NCBI RefSeq assembly: GCF_003243465.1
Contig: NZ_QFQZ01000062.1
Coordinates: forward strand, 1-29,597
Direction: 5' to 3'
Length of the DNA stretch: 29,597 nucleotides
Source: Caulobacter segnis
Lineage (GTDB): Bacteria > Pseudomonadota > Alphaproteobacteria > Caulobacterales > Caulobacteraceae
The stretch's first letter is position 1. Each line of letters opens with the position of its first letter. Under the pieces are notes generated by a model. The model worked only from the letters and a program-made list of their open reading frames with translations, did not search any database and was not told where the DNA came from. The position numbers were made by a program, and so were the translations under genes. This document shows, piece after piece, positions 21,764-29,597 of the stretch.

Positions 21764-24700
21764 ATGCGGCACTCGGAAGTCACGCTCGACGACAAATATG
21801 TGCTCGAAGATGGTCGAGCCTTCATCACCGGCGTGCAGGCGCTGCTGCGGGTCCTGCTGGATCGAAAGCGGCTGGATCGCAAGCTTGGATTGAATACGGC
21901 CGGCTTTCTGTCCGGCTATCGCGGCTCTCCGCTAGGCGGACTCGACCAGCAGGCCGCGCGCATCAACAAGCTGCTGACCGCTCACGACGTCGTCTTCAAG
22001 GAAGGGGTCAACGAGGACCTCGCCGCCACCGCCGTCTGGGGCAGCCAGCAGGCCAACCTTTTCCCCGGCGCCCTCTACGACGGCGTGTTCGGCATGTGGT
22101 ACGGCAAGGCGCCCGGCGTCGACCGCACCGGCGATGTCTTCAAGCACGCCAACTTCGCCGGCGTTTTCCCGACCGGCGGCGTGCTGGCGGTGGCCGGCGA
22201 CGACCACAACTGCAAGAGCTCGACCCTCCCGTCGCAGTCGGAATACGCCTTCCAGGACTTCGAGATGCCGGTGCTGGCGCCGGCCGACGTGCAGGAGGTG
22301 CTGGACTACGGCATCCTGGGCCTTTCGTTGTCGCGGTTCTCGGGGCTCTGGGCCGGCATGATCGCCCTGGCCGACACCATGGACTCGGGCGTGACCATCG
22401 ACGTCTCCCTGGACCGTCACAAGCTCATTACCCCCGACTTCGCGTTCCCGCCCGGCGGCCTTGGCATCCGGCTGAAGGACCAGCCGATGGAGAAGGAGCG
22501 GCGCATGCGGCTCCACAAGCTTCCGGCGGCCCTGGCCTTCGCCCGCGCCAACGGGATCGACCGCGTGGTGCTGGGCGCTTCCCACGTGCGCGTCGGCAAG
22601 GCCCGTCTCGGCATCGTCTGCCAGGGCCAGGCCTACAAGGACGTCTTAGAAGCCTTCACGGCCATGGGCATGACCCTGCAGGAGGCCGCTGACCTCGGCG
22701 TCTCGATCTACAAGGTCGGCATGCCCTGGCCGCTGGAGCCCCTGGGCCTGCGCGCCTTCGCCGCCGGCCTCGAGACCCTGATGGTCATCGAGCATAAACG
22801 CGCCTTGATCGAGCCCCAGGCTCGCGCGGCGCTCTATGACCTGCCCGCCCAGGCGCGTCCGCGCGTGATCGGCAAGACCGACGAGAAGGGCGGGCCGCTG
22901 CTGTCGGAGCTCGGCTCGCTGTCCGTGGCGGAAATCGCCCTGGCCATCTACGACCGCCTGCCCGACGGCCCGCACATGGAGCGGGCGCGGGCCTATCTGA
23001 ACCGAGTATCAGCAGCCGGCGTCGCCGCCGTCAGCTTGGCCGCCGATCAGGCCCGCAAGCCGTTCTTCTGCTCGGGCTGCCCGCACAACACCTCGACCAA
23101 GCTGCCCGAGGGTTCGCGGGCGCTGGCGGGCATCGGCTGCCACTACATGGCCAGCTTCAACGACCCCTCGACGGACCTCAACACCCACATGGGCGGCGAG
23201 GGCCTGACCTGGGTCGGCGCTTCGCCGTTCACCAGCGAAAAGCACGTCTTCCAGAACCTGGGCGACGGCACCTACAACCACTCGGGCTCGCTGGCGATCC
23301 GGGGCGCGATCGCGGCCGGGACCAACATCACCTACAAGCTACTCTACAATGACGCCGTCGCCATGACCGGCGGCCAGCGGGCCGAGAGCGGCTTCACCCC
23401 CGCCCAGATCACCCGCCAGCTGGCGGCCGAGGGGGTCAAGAAGACCGTCATCGTGGTCGATGATCTCAAGCGCTACGAGGGCGTCGAGGGCCTGGCGCCC
23501 GGCGTCGAGATCTTCCCGCGCTCGGAGCTGATCCGCGTGCAGGAGATGCTGCGCGACACGGCGGGCGTGACGGTCCTGCTCTACGACCAGACCTGCGCCA
23601 CCGAGAAGCGCCGTCGCCGCAAGCGCGGTTCGATGCCCAAGGCCACCCAGCGCGTCTTCATCAACCCGCTGGTCTGCGAGGGCTGCGGCGACTGTTCGGT
23701 GAAGTCCAACTGCGTCTCGGTCGAGCCGCTGGCCACCGAATTTGGCCGCAAGCGCAAGATCAACCAGTCCAGCTGCAATCAGGACTATTCCTGCGTGCAG
23801 GGCTTCTGCCCCTCGTTCATCACCCTGGAAGGCGCGCAGAACGCGCAGTCGAAGAAGACCCCGGCGGCCCTGACGGCCGAGTCTACGCCGCTGCCCGAGT
23901 TCGAGCCGTTGACCGGCGTGCGCAAGATCCTGTTCACGGGCGTCGGCGGCACCGGCGTGACGACCGTGGCCTCGATCCTGGCCATGGCCGCCCACATCGA
24001 CGGCCGCGCCGGCAGCGTCGTGGACATGACGGGTCTGGCCCAGAAGGGCGGCTCGGTGTTCAGCCACGTCAAGATCGGCGAGACGGAAGAGACCGTGGTC
24101 GGCGGCCGCGTGCCGGCGGCCAGCACCGACGTGCTGATCGCCTGCGACCTGCTGGTCGCCGCCTCGCCGGAGGGCCTGTCGCTCTACGCCAAGGACCGCA
24201 CGCGCGCCTTCGGCAACAGCGACTTCGCCCCGACCGCCGACTTCGTCACCAGCCGCGACATCCGCTTCGACAGCGGGGCCATGGCGCGGCGGGTCAAAGG
24301 CGCGACCCAGACCTTCGACGCCTGCCCGGCCCAGCACCTGGCCGAGAGCCAGTTCGGCGACGCCATCTACGCGAACATGATAATGGTCGGCTTTGCCTGG
24401 CAGCGCGGGGTGATCCCGGTCTCCAGCAGGGCTCTCTATCGCGCGATCAAGCTGAACGGTGTGGACGCCGACGCCAACCTGCAAGCTTTCGAGCTGGGCC
24501 GCCGCGTGGCCCATGACCCGTCGTCTATCGAGGTCAAGGAGGACAAGGTCGCCACGCCCGAGACCCTGCCGCTGGACGACCTGATCGCCCACCGCATCCG
24601 GGAGCTGACCGCCTACCAGAATGCCGCCTACGCCCAGCGCTACGCCGACAAGATCGCCAAGGTCCGCGCCGCCGAGGCTTCGGTGTCGGGCGCCGACAGC

Positions 24701-25204
24701 GCCCTGCCGCTGACCCGCGCGGCGGCGGTCAACCTCTACAAGCTGATGGCCTACAAGGACGAGTACGAGGTCGCGCGCCTGTACACCGACGGGCGCTTCG
24801 CGGCCGAGTTGGCCGGGACCTTCAAGGGCGGCAAGGCCAAGGTCTGGCTGGCCCCGCCGTTGCTGGCGCCCAAGGGCGCGGACGGCAAGCCGAAGAAGAT
24901 CGCCTTCGGCGGCTGGATGCTGGATCTGGCCTTCCCGGTCATGGCGAAAATGAAGGGCTTGCGCGGCGGCGCGCTCGACATCTTCGGCAAGACCGAGGAG
25001 CGCAAGATGGAGCGCGGCCTGATCGCCTCGTATGAGGTGACGCTGGACCGTCTGGTCGCCGGCCTCTGCGTGGGAAGCCTGCCGCTGGCCCTGAAGATCG
25101 CCGAGATCCCACAGCAGATCCGCGGCTTCGGCCACGTCAAGGAGGCCTCGGTCAAGACGGCCAAGGCGGCGGAAGACGCGCTGTGGGCGCAGTGGGAAGG
25201 GTAG
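21764..25204 (+). CDS. Indolepyruvate ferredoxin oxidoreductase family protein (one-chain, 1146 aa)
   Basis: Thiamine-diphosphate, iron-sulphur 2-oxoacid oxidoreductase with alpha, beta-like and gamma parts in one chain; decarboxylates aryl- or branched-chain 2-oxoacids from amino-acid transamination to acyl-CoA. N-terminal GFLSGYRGSPLGGLDQQ (pyrimidine-binding side), then ThDP-binding GDGTYNHSGSLAIRGAIAAGTNITYKLLYNDAVAMTGGQ (about residues 500-540). Cys clusters for Fe-S centres start near residue 637: CEGCGDCSVKSNC and CNQDYSCVQGFCPSF. The gamma domain from about 722 (ILFTGVGGTGVTTVASIL) is followed by a C-terminal DUF6537-type region (about 930-1140). GGGAGG lies about 12 nt before the ATG. 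Single-gene transcript, divergent from lrp; length is normal for the alpha/betaproteobacterial fused type. Confidence 0.94.
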   Translation: MRHSEVTLDDKYVLEDGRAFITGVQALLRVLLDRKRLDRKLGLNTAGFLSGYRGSPLGGLDQQAARINKLLTAHDVVFKEGVNEDLAATAVWGSQQANLFPGALYDGVFGMWYGKAPGVDRTGDVFKHANFAGVFPTGGVLAVAGDDHNCKSSTLPSQSEYAFQDFEMPVLAPADVQEVLDYGILGLSLSRFSGLWAGMIALADTMDSGVTIDVSLDRHKLITPDFAFPPGGLGIRLKDQPMEKERRMRLHKLPAALAFARANGIDRVVLGASHVRVGKARLGIVCQGQAYKDVLEAFTAMGMTLQEAADLGVSIYKVGMPWPLEPLGLRAFAAGLETLMVIEHKRALIEPQARAALYDLPAQARPRVIGKTDEKGGPLLSELGSLSVAEIALAIYDRLPDGPHMERARAYLNRVSAAGVAAVSLAADQARKPFFCSGCPHNTSTKLPEGSRALAGIGCHYMASFNDPSTDLNTHMGGEGLTWVGASPFTSEKHVFQNLGDGTYNHSGSLAIRGAIAAGTNITYKLLYNDAVAMTGGQRAESGFTPAQITRQLAAEGVKKTVIVVDDLKRYEGVEGLAPGVEIFPRSELIRVQEMLRDTAGVTVLLYDQTCATEKRRRRKRGSMPKATQRVFINPLVCEGCGDCSVKSNCVSVEPLATEFGRKRKINQSSCNQDYSCVQGFCPSFITLEGAQNAQSKKTPAALTAESTPLPEFEPLTGVRKILFTGVGGTGVTTVASILAMAAHIDGRAGSVVDMTGLAQKGGSVFSHVKIGETEETVVGGRVPAASTDVLIACDLLVAASPEGLSLYAKDRTRAFGNSDFAPTADFVTSRDIRFDSGAMARRVKGATQTFDACPAQHLAESQFGDAIYANMIMVGFAWQRGVIPVSSRALYRAIKLNGVDADANLQAFELGRRVAHDPSSIEVKEDKVATPETLPLDDLIAHRIRELTAYQNAAYAQRYADKIAKVRAAEASVSGADSALPLTRAAAVNLYKLMAYKDEYEVARLYTDGRFAAELAGTFKGGKAKVWLAPPLLAPKGADGKPKKIAFGGWMLDLAFPVMAKMKGLRGGALDIFGKTEERKMERGLIASYEVTLDRLVAGLCVGSLPLALKIAEIPQQIRGFGHVKEASVKTAKAAEDALWAQWEG

Positions 25205-25248
25205 GCGGGGGCTATTGGATGGAAGCGCGGGGCTGCTGGCGACCCTGA

Positions 25249-25303
25249 GCGGACGCCGCGCGAAATCCCTCTTTCTTTGAGAGAGGGATTTCAACGCGTC
25301 CGC
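25249..25303. terminator. Large two-level inverted repeat between convergent genes
   Basis: Outer arms GCGGACGC / GCGTCCGC and a perfect inner stem GAAATCCCTCT (25262-25272) / AGAGGGATTTC (25282-25292) with a 9-nt loop. It lies between the oxidoreductase stop (25204) and the stop of the convergent DUF418 gene (25340), fitting a bidirectional terminator; it may equally be a dispersed palindrome. Confidence 0.5.
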
Positions 25304-25339
25304 TAACCACCTCAACCCGCCGCTCGACCTGTCCGGACC

Positions 25340-26512
25340 TCACCTCACGAACGGCACCTTCGTCGTCATGTACGTCGCCGCGCGCCACACCCACTCCAGC
25401 GGGCCATAGTGGAAGCGCTTGAACCATAGCGTCCCCACGATCGCCTGGACCGCCAGGAAGCCGACGCCCAGCCAGAGCGCCGTCGATTGCGGCAGCCACT
25501 TCCAGGCGCCCAGGCCAAAGCCGTAGAAGATCGGGACCCAGATCAGCGACTGCAGGACGTAGAAGGTCAGGGTCATGCGGCCCATCGGCGCCAGGCGTTC
25601 GAGCAGGGCCCGGGCCGGGCCCTGATAGGCCTCGACGATCAGCAGCACATAGACGCCCATCATCGCCACGTCGAACCAGCCGCCCAGCAGGGTGGCGACG
25701 AGCTTGCGCGCCATCGGCGCGGCGGTGGCGTCCGGCAGCATGGCCGACAGCGGGGCGACGCCGTAGTGGCAGGCGATGGCGACGGCGACGAGCAGCAGCA
25801 GCACGGCTCGGCGTTGCGCCGTGAACCGCTCGGGCGCGTCGAACACGCCCGCGCGGCCCAATCTCAGGCCCACCAGGAACAGGGCGAGGATCTGGAATAG
25901 CCGGCCGGTCTCGATGAAGAACCACCACTTGAATCTCTGTCCCTCCCAGACGTTCCAGGCCAGCATCTGGCCCAGCGAGGCCGTCCGGTAGAAGGCCGGT
26001 CCCGTGTCGGCCCAGCTATTCGGCGTCGCATTGGCCCAGGCCTGGCCCGAGGCCGCCGCGGCGATCTGGACCAGCAGCCATGGCTGCACCAGGAGCAGTC
26101 CCGCCGCGACGAGGATCGTCTTGCCGCCGGCCCGATGGAAGGGGATCAGGACGAGGCCCAGCGGCGCCAGCACCATCAGGATGTCGCCGCGATAGACGAG
26201 GCTGTGGGCCGCGCCGATCAGGGCCAGCACGACCATCCGCCAGGCGAACCGTCCCGAGAAGTCGGTCCCGCGCCGGTCGGCCTTGTCCATCAGCAGGAAG
26301 AAGCTCAGGCCAAAGCAAAGGGTCAGCAGGCTGAACGCCTTGCCCATGAAGAAGGTCGTGAAGATCGCGTGGGTGAGGTTCTCCTTCGGCGCCGCCCAGT
26401 AGATCTCGTACTGCTCGAACATGTGGACCATGTAGACGCCGATCAGGGCGAAGGCGCGCAGCGTGTCGATCAGCAGGTTGCGCGCGGGCGCGGCCGGCGT
26501 GGCGTCGGTCAT
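25340..26512 (-). CDS. DUF418 (YeiB-like) integral membrane protein
   Basis: A 390-residue polytopic inner-membrane protein. The N-terminus RNLLIDTLRAFALIGVYMVHM is typical of YeiB/DUF418 and related acyltransferase-3-like proteins (R..x.D.lRgfAl.Gi), followed by FFMGKAFSLLTLCFGLSFFLLMDKADRRG. About ten hydrophobic helices follow. The C-terminal DUF418 signature is APMGRMTLTFYVLQSLI … LWFKRFHYGPLEWVWRAATY. Biochemical function of the family is unsettled. The ATG at 26512 has GAGGTGGGG upstream. It stands alone on the minus strand, convergent with the oxidoreductase and divergent from the second toxin-antitoxin unit. Confidence 0.92.
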   Translation of the reverse strand: MTDATPAAPARNLLIDTLRAFALIGVYMVHMFEQYEIYWAAPKENLTHAIFTTFFMGKAFSLLTLCFGLSFFLLMDKADRRGTDFSGRFAWRMVVLALIGAAHSLVYRGDILMVLAPLGLVLIPFHRAGGKTILVAAGLLLVQPWLLVQIAAAASGQAWANATPNSWADTGPAFYRTASLGQMLAWNVWEGQRFKWWFFIETGRLFQILALFLVGLRLGRAGVFDAPERFTAQRRAVLLLLVAVAIACHYGVAPLSAMLPDATAAPMARKLVATLLGGWFDVAMMGVYVLLIVEAYQGPARALLERLAPMGRMTLTFYVLQSLIWVPIFYGFGLGAWKWLPQSTALWLGVGFLAVQAIVGTLWFKRFHYGPLEWVWRAATYMTTKVPFVR

Positions 26513-26658
26513 GGTTTCCCCACCTCGTCCCCTGCGGACGGTCCTGGGCGTCTTGGCGCCCTTCGCGAAAGCGCGACCATGTCCGATCCGACGGCGCTGT
26601 CAATTGTTTCCGGTTTCGCCCCGCTGGCGCGGGCGGAGGTTCGTGTTAGGCTTTGGGC

Positions 26659-26958
26659 ATGAACAGGCCGGTCGATCAAAGCCAGGTGACGGTGCGGATC
26701 AGCGCCGAGGACGCTGCGGACCTTCAGGCGCGGGTCGATCGCGGCGAGTTCGCGTCGCTGGACGAGGGGCTGGCGGCCGAACTGGCCGAACTCAACTATC
26801 GCCGGGCGGCCGATATCGTCGGCGGATCGGAGAAGCTCGAGGCGCTGCTCGACACGTTGGAACAGACCGATGATCCATCGACCGATGTCGACGCCGACGA
26901 CTTCTTCAAGGCGCTTCGAGTCGGTCTGAAAGAACGTCTGGCGCCGTCTCGCGGGTGA
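26659..26958 (+). CDS. ParD-like ribbon-helix-helix antitoxin
   Basis: A 99-residue antitoxin. The N-terminal QVTVRISAEDAADLQARVDRGEFASLDEGLAAELAEL is a ribbon-helix-helix DNA-binding domain of the ParD/CopG type. The acidic C-terminal tail (LEQTDDPSTDVDADDFFKALRVGLKERL) is the likely toxin-binding arm. The ATG at 26659 is chosen with a TTAGG Shine-Dalgarno; a TTG 6 nt earlier is possible. Its TGA overlaps the toxin's GTG start by 4 nt (GTGA). It is unlike the ParD at 2568 beyond the fold, so this is an independent module. Confidence 0.78.
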   Translation: MNRPVDQSQVTVRISAEDAADLQARVDRGEFASLDEGLAAELAELNYRRAADIVGGSEKLEALLDTLEQTDDPSTDVDADDFFKALRVGLKERLAPSRG

Positions 26959-27230
26959 AGCGCCAGCTCGTCATTTCGGCGGAAGCTCAGCGTGATCTTT
27001 TGCGCATCCGCGACTATATCGCCGATGACAATCCAAGCCGCGCGGAGACCTATCTCGATGAGCTTCTCGCGCGCTGCGTCGCCATCGCCGACTTCCCATT
27101 CGCGGCGCCCGAGACGCTCCGCCGTCCAGGATGGCGCGCGGCCCCTTACGGCTTCTACGTGATCTTCTACACGGTGACGGAGCGGCGCGTCCGTATCCGC
27201 GCCGTCAAGCATTCGGCGACCCTGAAATGA
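26955..27230 (+). CDS. ParE/RelE-superfamily toxin
   Basis: A 91-residue toxin: MKRQLVISAEAQRDLLRIRDYIADDNPSRAETYLDELLARC is the ParE N-terminal helical hairpin, PGWRAAPYGFYVIFYTVTERRVRIRAVKHSATL the C-terminal strands with conserved R-V-R-I-R-x-V-x-H. It starts with GTG inside the antitoxin stop (4-nt overlap), ensuring antitoxin is made first. Its own TGA overlaps the ATG of the FAD oxidoreductase (ATGA at 27227-27230), which is unusual for a toxin-antitoxin module. Gyrase versus mRNA targeting cannot be decided from sequence. Confidence 0.85.
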   Translation: MKRQLVISAEAQRDLLRIRDYIADDNPSRAETYLDELLARCVAIADFPFAAPETLRRPGWRAAPYGFYVIFYTVTERRVRIRAVKHSATLK

Positions 27231-28354
27231 CCGAGTACGATTTCGACGCCGTCGTGGTGGGGGCTGGAGCGGTGGGTCTGGCCTGCGGCTACGCCTTGGC
27301 TCGGCGCGGCCTGACGGTCGCCGTGCTGGAGGCCGCCGGCCATATCGGCGAGGGCGTCTCCTCCCGCAATTCCGAGGTCATCCACGGCGGCCTCTACTAT
27401 CCGACGGGCTCGCTTAAGGCGCGGCTGTGCGTCCAGGGGCGGCGGCTGCTGTACGCGTTCCTCGACGCGCACGGCGTGGCCTACAAGCGCTGCGGCAAGC
27501 TGGTGGTCGCCACCAGCCAGGACGAGATCCCGCGCCTCGACGCCATCTGGGACCAGGCCCTGGCCAACGACGTCGAGGGCATGGAACGGCTGACCGGCGA
27601 GCAGGCGCGGGCGCTGGAGCCGGGCCTCAACGCTCACGCCGCCATTCTGTCGCCCGAGAGCGGCGTCTTCGCCAGCCACGATTACATGCTGGCCCTGCAG
27701 GGCGAGATCGAGGCGGCCGGCGGGGCGGTGGTGCTGTCCACCCCGTTCGAGAGCGCCGAGCCGTTGGCTGGCGGCGGCTTCAAGGTGCGAGCGGGCGGCG
27801 CCGATCCGACCAGCCTGACCTGCCGCCTGCTGGTGACCGCGCCGGGCCTCTCCGCGCAGGCGGTTGCGGGAACCATCGAAGGCTATCCAGCCGACCGCAT
27901 CCCCAAGGCCCACTACGGCAAGGGCGTCTATTTCCGCCTGACGGGCAAGGCGCCCTTCCAGCGGCTGATTTATCCGCCGCCGATCCATGGGGCGTTGGGC
28001 ACGCATTACCGCAACGACCTGGGCGGCCAGGCGGTGTTCGGGCCGGATCTCGAATATGTCCCCGCGCCCGACTATTCGGTCGATCCGGCGCGGGCCGAGG
28101 CCTTCGCCACCTATATCCGCAAGTTCTGGCCCGGTCTGCCCGACGGCGCCCTGACCCCCGACTACGCCGGGGTGCGGCCCAAGCTGCACGGCCCCGACGA
28201 GCCGCAGCCCGACTTCCAGCTGCGCGGTGCGGAGGACCATGGCCTGGAAGGGCTGATGGCGCTGTTCGGCATCGAGAGCCCCGGCCTGACCAGTTCGCTG
28301 GCGATCGGCGAGGCGGTGGCGGACCGGCTGGCTCTTGCGGGATCAACCGCCTAG
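27227..28354 (+). CDS. FAD-dependent oxidoreductase, L-2-hydroxyglutarate dehydrogenase/oxidase-like
   Basis: A 375-residue flavoenzyme of the DAO fold. The dinucleotide-binding motif is VVVGAGAVGLACGYALARRGLTVAVLEA (from residue 9). SSRNSEVIHGGLYYPTGSLKARLCVQGRRLLY closely follows the L2HGDH/LhgO signature (RNSGVIHxGIYYxPGSLKAxLCxxG), and KAHYGKGVYFRL … FQRLIYPPP matches its substrate-domain text. The likely reaction is oxidation of L-2-hydroxyglutarate or a similar 2-hydroxyacid to the 2-oxoacid; the exact substrate is inferred. The frame extends upstream to 27131 antisense-like over the toxin gene; the ATG at 27227 starts the domain and overlaps the toxin stop, implying translational coupling. 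The C-terminus ends with GIESPGLTSSLAIGEAVADRL, typical of the family. Confidence 0.9.
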   Translation: MTEYDFDAVVVGAGAVGLACGYALARRGLTVAVLEAAGHIGEGVSSRNSEVIHGGLYYPTGSLKARLCVQGRRLLYAFLDAHGVAYKRCGKLVVATSQDEIPRLDAIWDQALANDVEGMERLTGEQARALEPGLNAHAAILSPESGVFASHDYMLALQGEIEAAGGAVVLSTPFESAEPLAGGGFKVRAGGADPTSLTCRLLVTAPGLSAQAVAGTIEGYPADRIPKAHYGKGVYFRLTGKAPFQRLIYPPPIHGALGTHYRNDLGGQAVFGPDLEYVPAPDYSVDPARAEAFATYIRKFWPGLPDGALTPDYAGVRPKLHGPDEPQPDFQLRGAEDHGLEGLMALFGIESPGLTSSLAIGEAVADRLALAGSTA

Positions 28355-28423
28355 CTCCCGCGTTGACACCGCAGCCGGGCGCCACGATGGTCCCGGCCCG
28401 CCAAGCCACCCCTGGAGCCCGTC

Positions 28424-29467
28424 TTGAGCAACATCCTGCACGCCATGCTGGGCAAGGGGCTGGGCGGCCTCGAGCAGGTGTTCCTCGACTACCAGCCGAT
28501 CCTGGAGGCCTGGGCCGCGCGGCATGGCGGCCGCTGCGTGGGCGTGGTGCGAAAGGGCGGCAAGGTCGCGCTGGCGCAAGGCGCGCGGACGCCGCCGCTC
28601 TCGACCATGCCGGCCCTGACCGACTGGGACCCGCTGACGGTGGGGGCGGCCAGGTCCCTGGTGCGCGCGGTGCGGCCGGACCTGATCCTCAGCCACGGGC
28701 AGCGCCCGGCCCGGATCTTCGCCAAGGCCGCGCCGGCCGGCGCCGTGCAGGCGGTTTGCGTGCACAAGCCCGTCTTCGATATCCGGCCCGGCGTCCACTA
28801 TCTGTGCGTCGGCCAGCACCTGGCGCGTCTGGCGATCGAGCGCGGCGCGCCCGCCGACCATGTCCACTTCATTCCGAACGCGGTGAAGCCGCCGACCGCC
28901 CGCGCCGAGCCCTTCACCCGCGCCGAGGGGCCGGTCCGCATCGTCGCCGCCGGTCGCCTGCATCCCAAGAAGGGCTTCGACGTCCTGATCCGCGCCATCG
29001 GCAAGCTGCGCGCGTGGGACCTGGAAGTCGTTTGCGAGATCGCCGGGGAGGGCGGCGAGCGCGCCGCGCTCGAGGCCCTGATCCGCGAGCTGGACCTCGA
29101 CCCGTGCGTCAAGCTGGTCGGCTGGCGCCAGGACGTCGCCGGCTTCCTGGCCACGGGCGATCTCTTCGCCTTCCCCTCGCACCAGGAGGGCTTTCCGCTG
29201 ACCCTGCTGGAGGCCATGGCCGTCGGCCTGCCCGTGGTGGCCTCGGAGATCGAGGGGCCGGTCGAGATGATCAAGGATGGCGTCAACGGCCGCCTCGTCC
29301 CGGGCGACGACGCCGACCGTCTGGCCGAGGCGCTCGGCGAGCTGATCGGCGACCGCGACGGCGCCCGGCGGATGGGGGAAGCGGCCCGGACGCTGGTGCT
29401 GGGTGAGTACGGTCCCGACCAGCTGGCGCGACGCCTGGAAGCGGCGCTGGACGGAATGCTTTTGTAG
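28424..29467 (+). CDS. Glycosyltransferase family 4 (GT-B) protein
   Basis: A 347-residue retaining glycosyltransferase of the GT-B fold using a nucleotide sugar. Acceptor half: ILHAMLGKGLGGLEQVFLDY, …LILSHGQRPARIF. Donor half: RIVAAGRLHPKKGFDVLIRAI (Lys182-Lys183 phosphate contacts), CEIAGEGGERAALEALI, VKLVGWRQDV and the E-x7-E motif HQEGFPLTLLEAMAVGLPVVAS (Glu255, Glu263), then GPVEMIKDGVNGRLV. It starts with TTG at 28424 after a GGAG Shine-Dalgarno; the lipopolysaccharide or envelope-glycan role is inferred from the family. A 69-nt gap separates it from the oxidoreductase. Confidence 0.92.
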   Translation: MSNILHAMLGKGLGGLEQVFLDYQPILEAWAARHGGRCVGVVRKGGKVALAQGARTPPLSTMPALTDWDPLTVGAARSLVRAVRPDLILSHGQRPARIFAKAAPAGAVQAVCVHKPVFDIRPGVHYLCVGQHLARLAIERGAPADHVHFIPNAVKPPTARAEPFTRAEGPVRIVAAGRLHPKKGFDVLIRAIGKLRAWDLEVVCEIAGEGGERAALEALIRELDLDPCVKLVGWRQDVAGFLATGDLFAFPSHQEGFPLTLLEAMAVGLPVVASEIEGPVEMIKDGVNGRLVPGDDADRLAEALGELIGDRDGARRMGEAARTLVLGEYGPDQLARRLEAALDGMLL

Positions 29468-29471
29468 ATGC

Positions 29472-29500
29472 TTGATGCGAAGCGCGCTTGGGCGTATGAC
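29472..29500 (+). promoter_or_regulatory. Candidate tRNA promoter
   Basis: TTGATG (29472-29477), 17-bp spacer, TATGAC (29495-29500), ending 19 nt before the mature tRNA 5' end. Spacing is ideal and both boxes are recognisable. Confidence 0.5.
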
Positions 29501-29519
29501 CCCCGTCCGTCCTGGCGAT

Positions 29520-29596
29520 GGCTGGGTAGCTCAGATGGTTAGAGCGGTGGATTCATAACCCACAGGTCGGCGGTTCGATCCCGCCCCCCGCCACCA
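29520..29596 (+). tRNA. tRNA-Met (CAU), elongator type, with encoded CCA
   Basis: The cloverleaf folds as acceptor GGCTGGG / CCCCGCC, D-stem GCTC/GAGC with loop AGATGGTTA, anticodon arm GTGGA-TTCATAA-CCCAC (anticodon CAT), 5-nt variable loop AGGTC, and T-arm GGCGG-TTCGATC-CCGCC. Discriminator A is followed by encoded CCA at 29594-29596. The elongator type is supported by the paired G1-C72 and GGCU acceptor start; tRNA-Ile(CAU, lysidine) is a less likely alternative. Position 4·69 is T·C and position 31·39 is A·C, both unpaired. Confidence 0.88.
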
Positions 29597-29597
29597 G

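Noticed and set aside
23339..25315. A 658-codon minus-strand frame opposite the oxidoreductase
   Set aside because: Arg/Ala/Gly/Gln-rich antisense shadow; the plus strand carries clear catalytic and Fe-S motifs.
28363..28368. TTGACA as -35 of a promoter for the glycosyltransferase
   Set aside because: No acceptable -10 hexamer at 16-18 bp; the gene may be read from upstream.

Overview
The window is high-GC chromosomal DNA from an alphaproteobacterium, most likely Caulobacter or a close relative. The basis is the gene families present (NodT-type lipoprotein, MHS-family transporter, one-chain indolepyruvate oxidoreductase, CC2985-like ParD), frequent TTG/GTG starts with good Shine-Dalgarno sequences, and two copies of the 8-mer TTAACCAT (a published CtrA motif in Caulobacter), each next to GANTC (CcrM methylation) sites. 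No prophage, transposase, CRISPR array or recognised defence island is visible; the many long open frames antisense to real genes are the usual high-GC effect.

Layout. 1-5500: 3' truncated NodT/OprM-type efflux lipoprotein (-), nitrobindin-like beta-barrel protein (+), a parDE toxin-antitoxin pair (-), an unrecognised protein with an internal duplication behind a CtrA/GANTC-type upstream region (-), and a tandem double TetR regulator (-). 5650-8930: soluble hybrid histidine kinase (-) divergent from a family VIII-type serine hydrolase (+). 8934-9505: the only gene-free stretch over 300 bases, holding a palindromic repeat, a minus-strand terminator with no matching gene, and a 25-bp palindrome. 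9506-13360: beta-oxidation pair (hydratase/dehydrogenase and acyl-CoA ligase), separated by a second repeat family. 13478-15027: a DegT-like protein lacking the PLP lysine, and a DUF2199 protein.

15005-18551: adenine/adenosine deaminase followed by corA (-), divergent from a secreted amidohydrolase (+) that converges on an Ala-rich small lipoprotein (-). 18633-21622: pirin, MHS transporter and Lrp/AsnC regulator, all (-), with an inverted second copy of the 11.7-kb repeat between transporter and regulator. The regulator is divergent from a large indolepyruvate:ferredoxin oxidoreductase-family gene (21764-25204, +) that it probably controls. 25340-26512: DUF418 membrane protein (-). 26659-28354: a second antitoxin-toxin pair whose toxin gene overlaps an LhgO-like FAD oxidoreductase by ATGA. 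28424-29467: GT4 glycosyltransferase. 29520-29596: elongator tRNA-Met with an odd acceptor mismatch.

The functional themes are fatty-acid and amino-acid catabolism, purine salvage, and several regulators. I do not see a complete novel multi-gene system. The most unusual items are the lysine-less DegT protein, the tandem TetR, the toxin/oxidoreductase coupling, the orphan minus-strand terminator, and the three-armed palindromic repeat present in two orientations.
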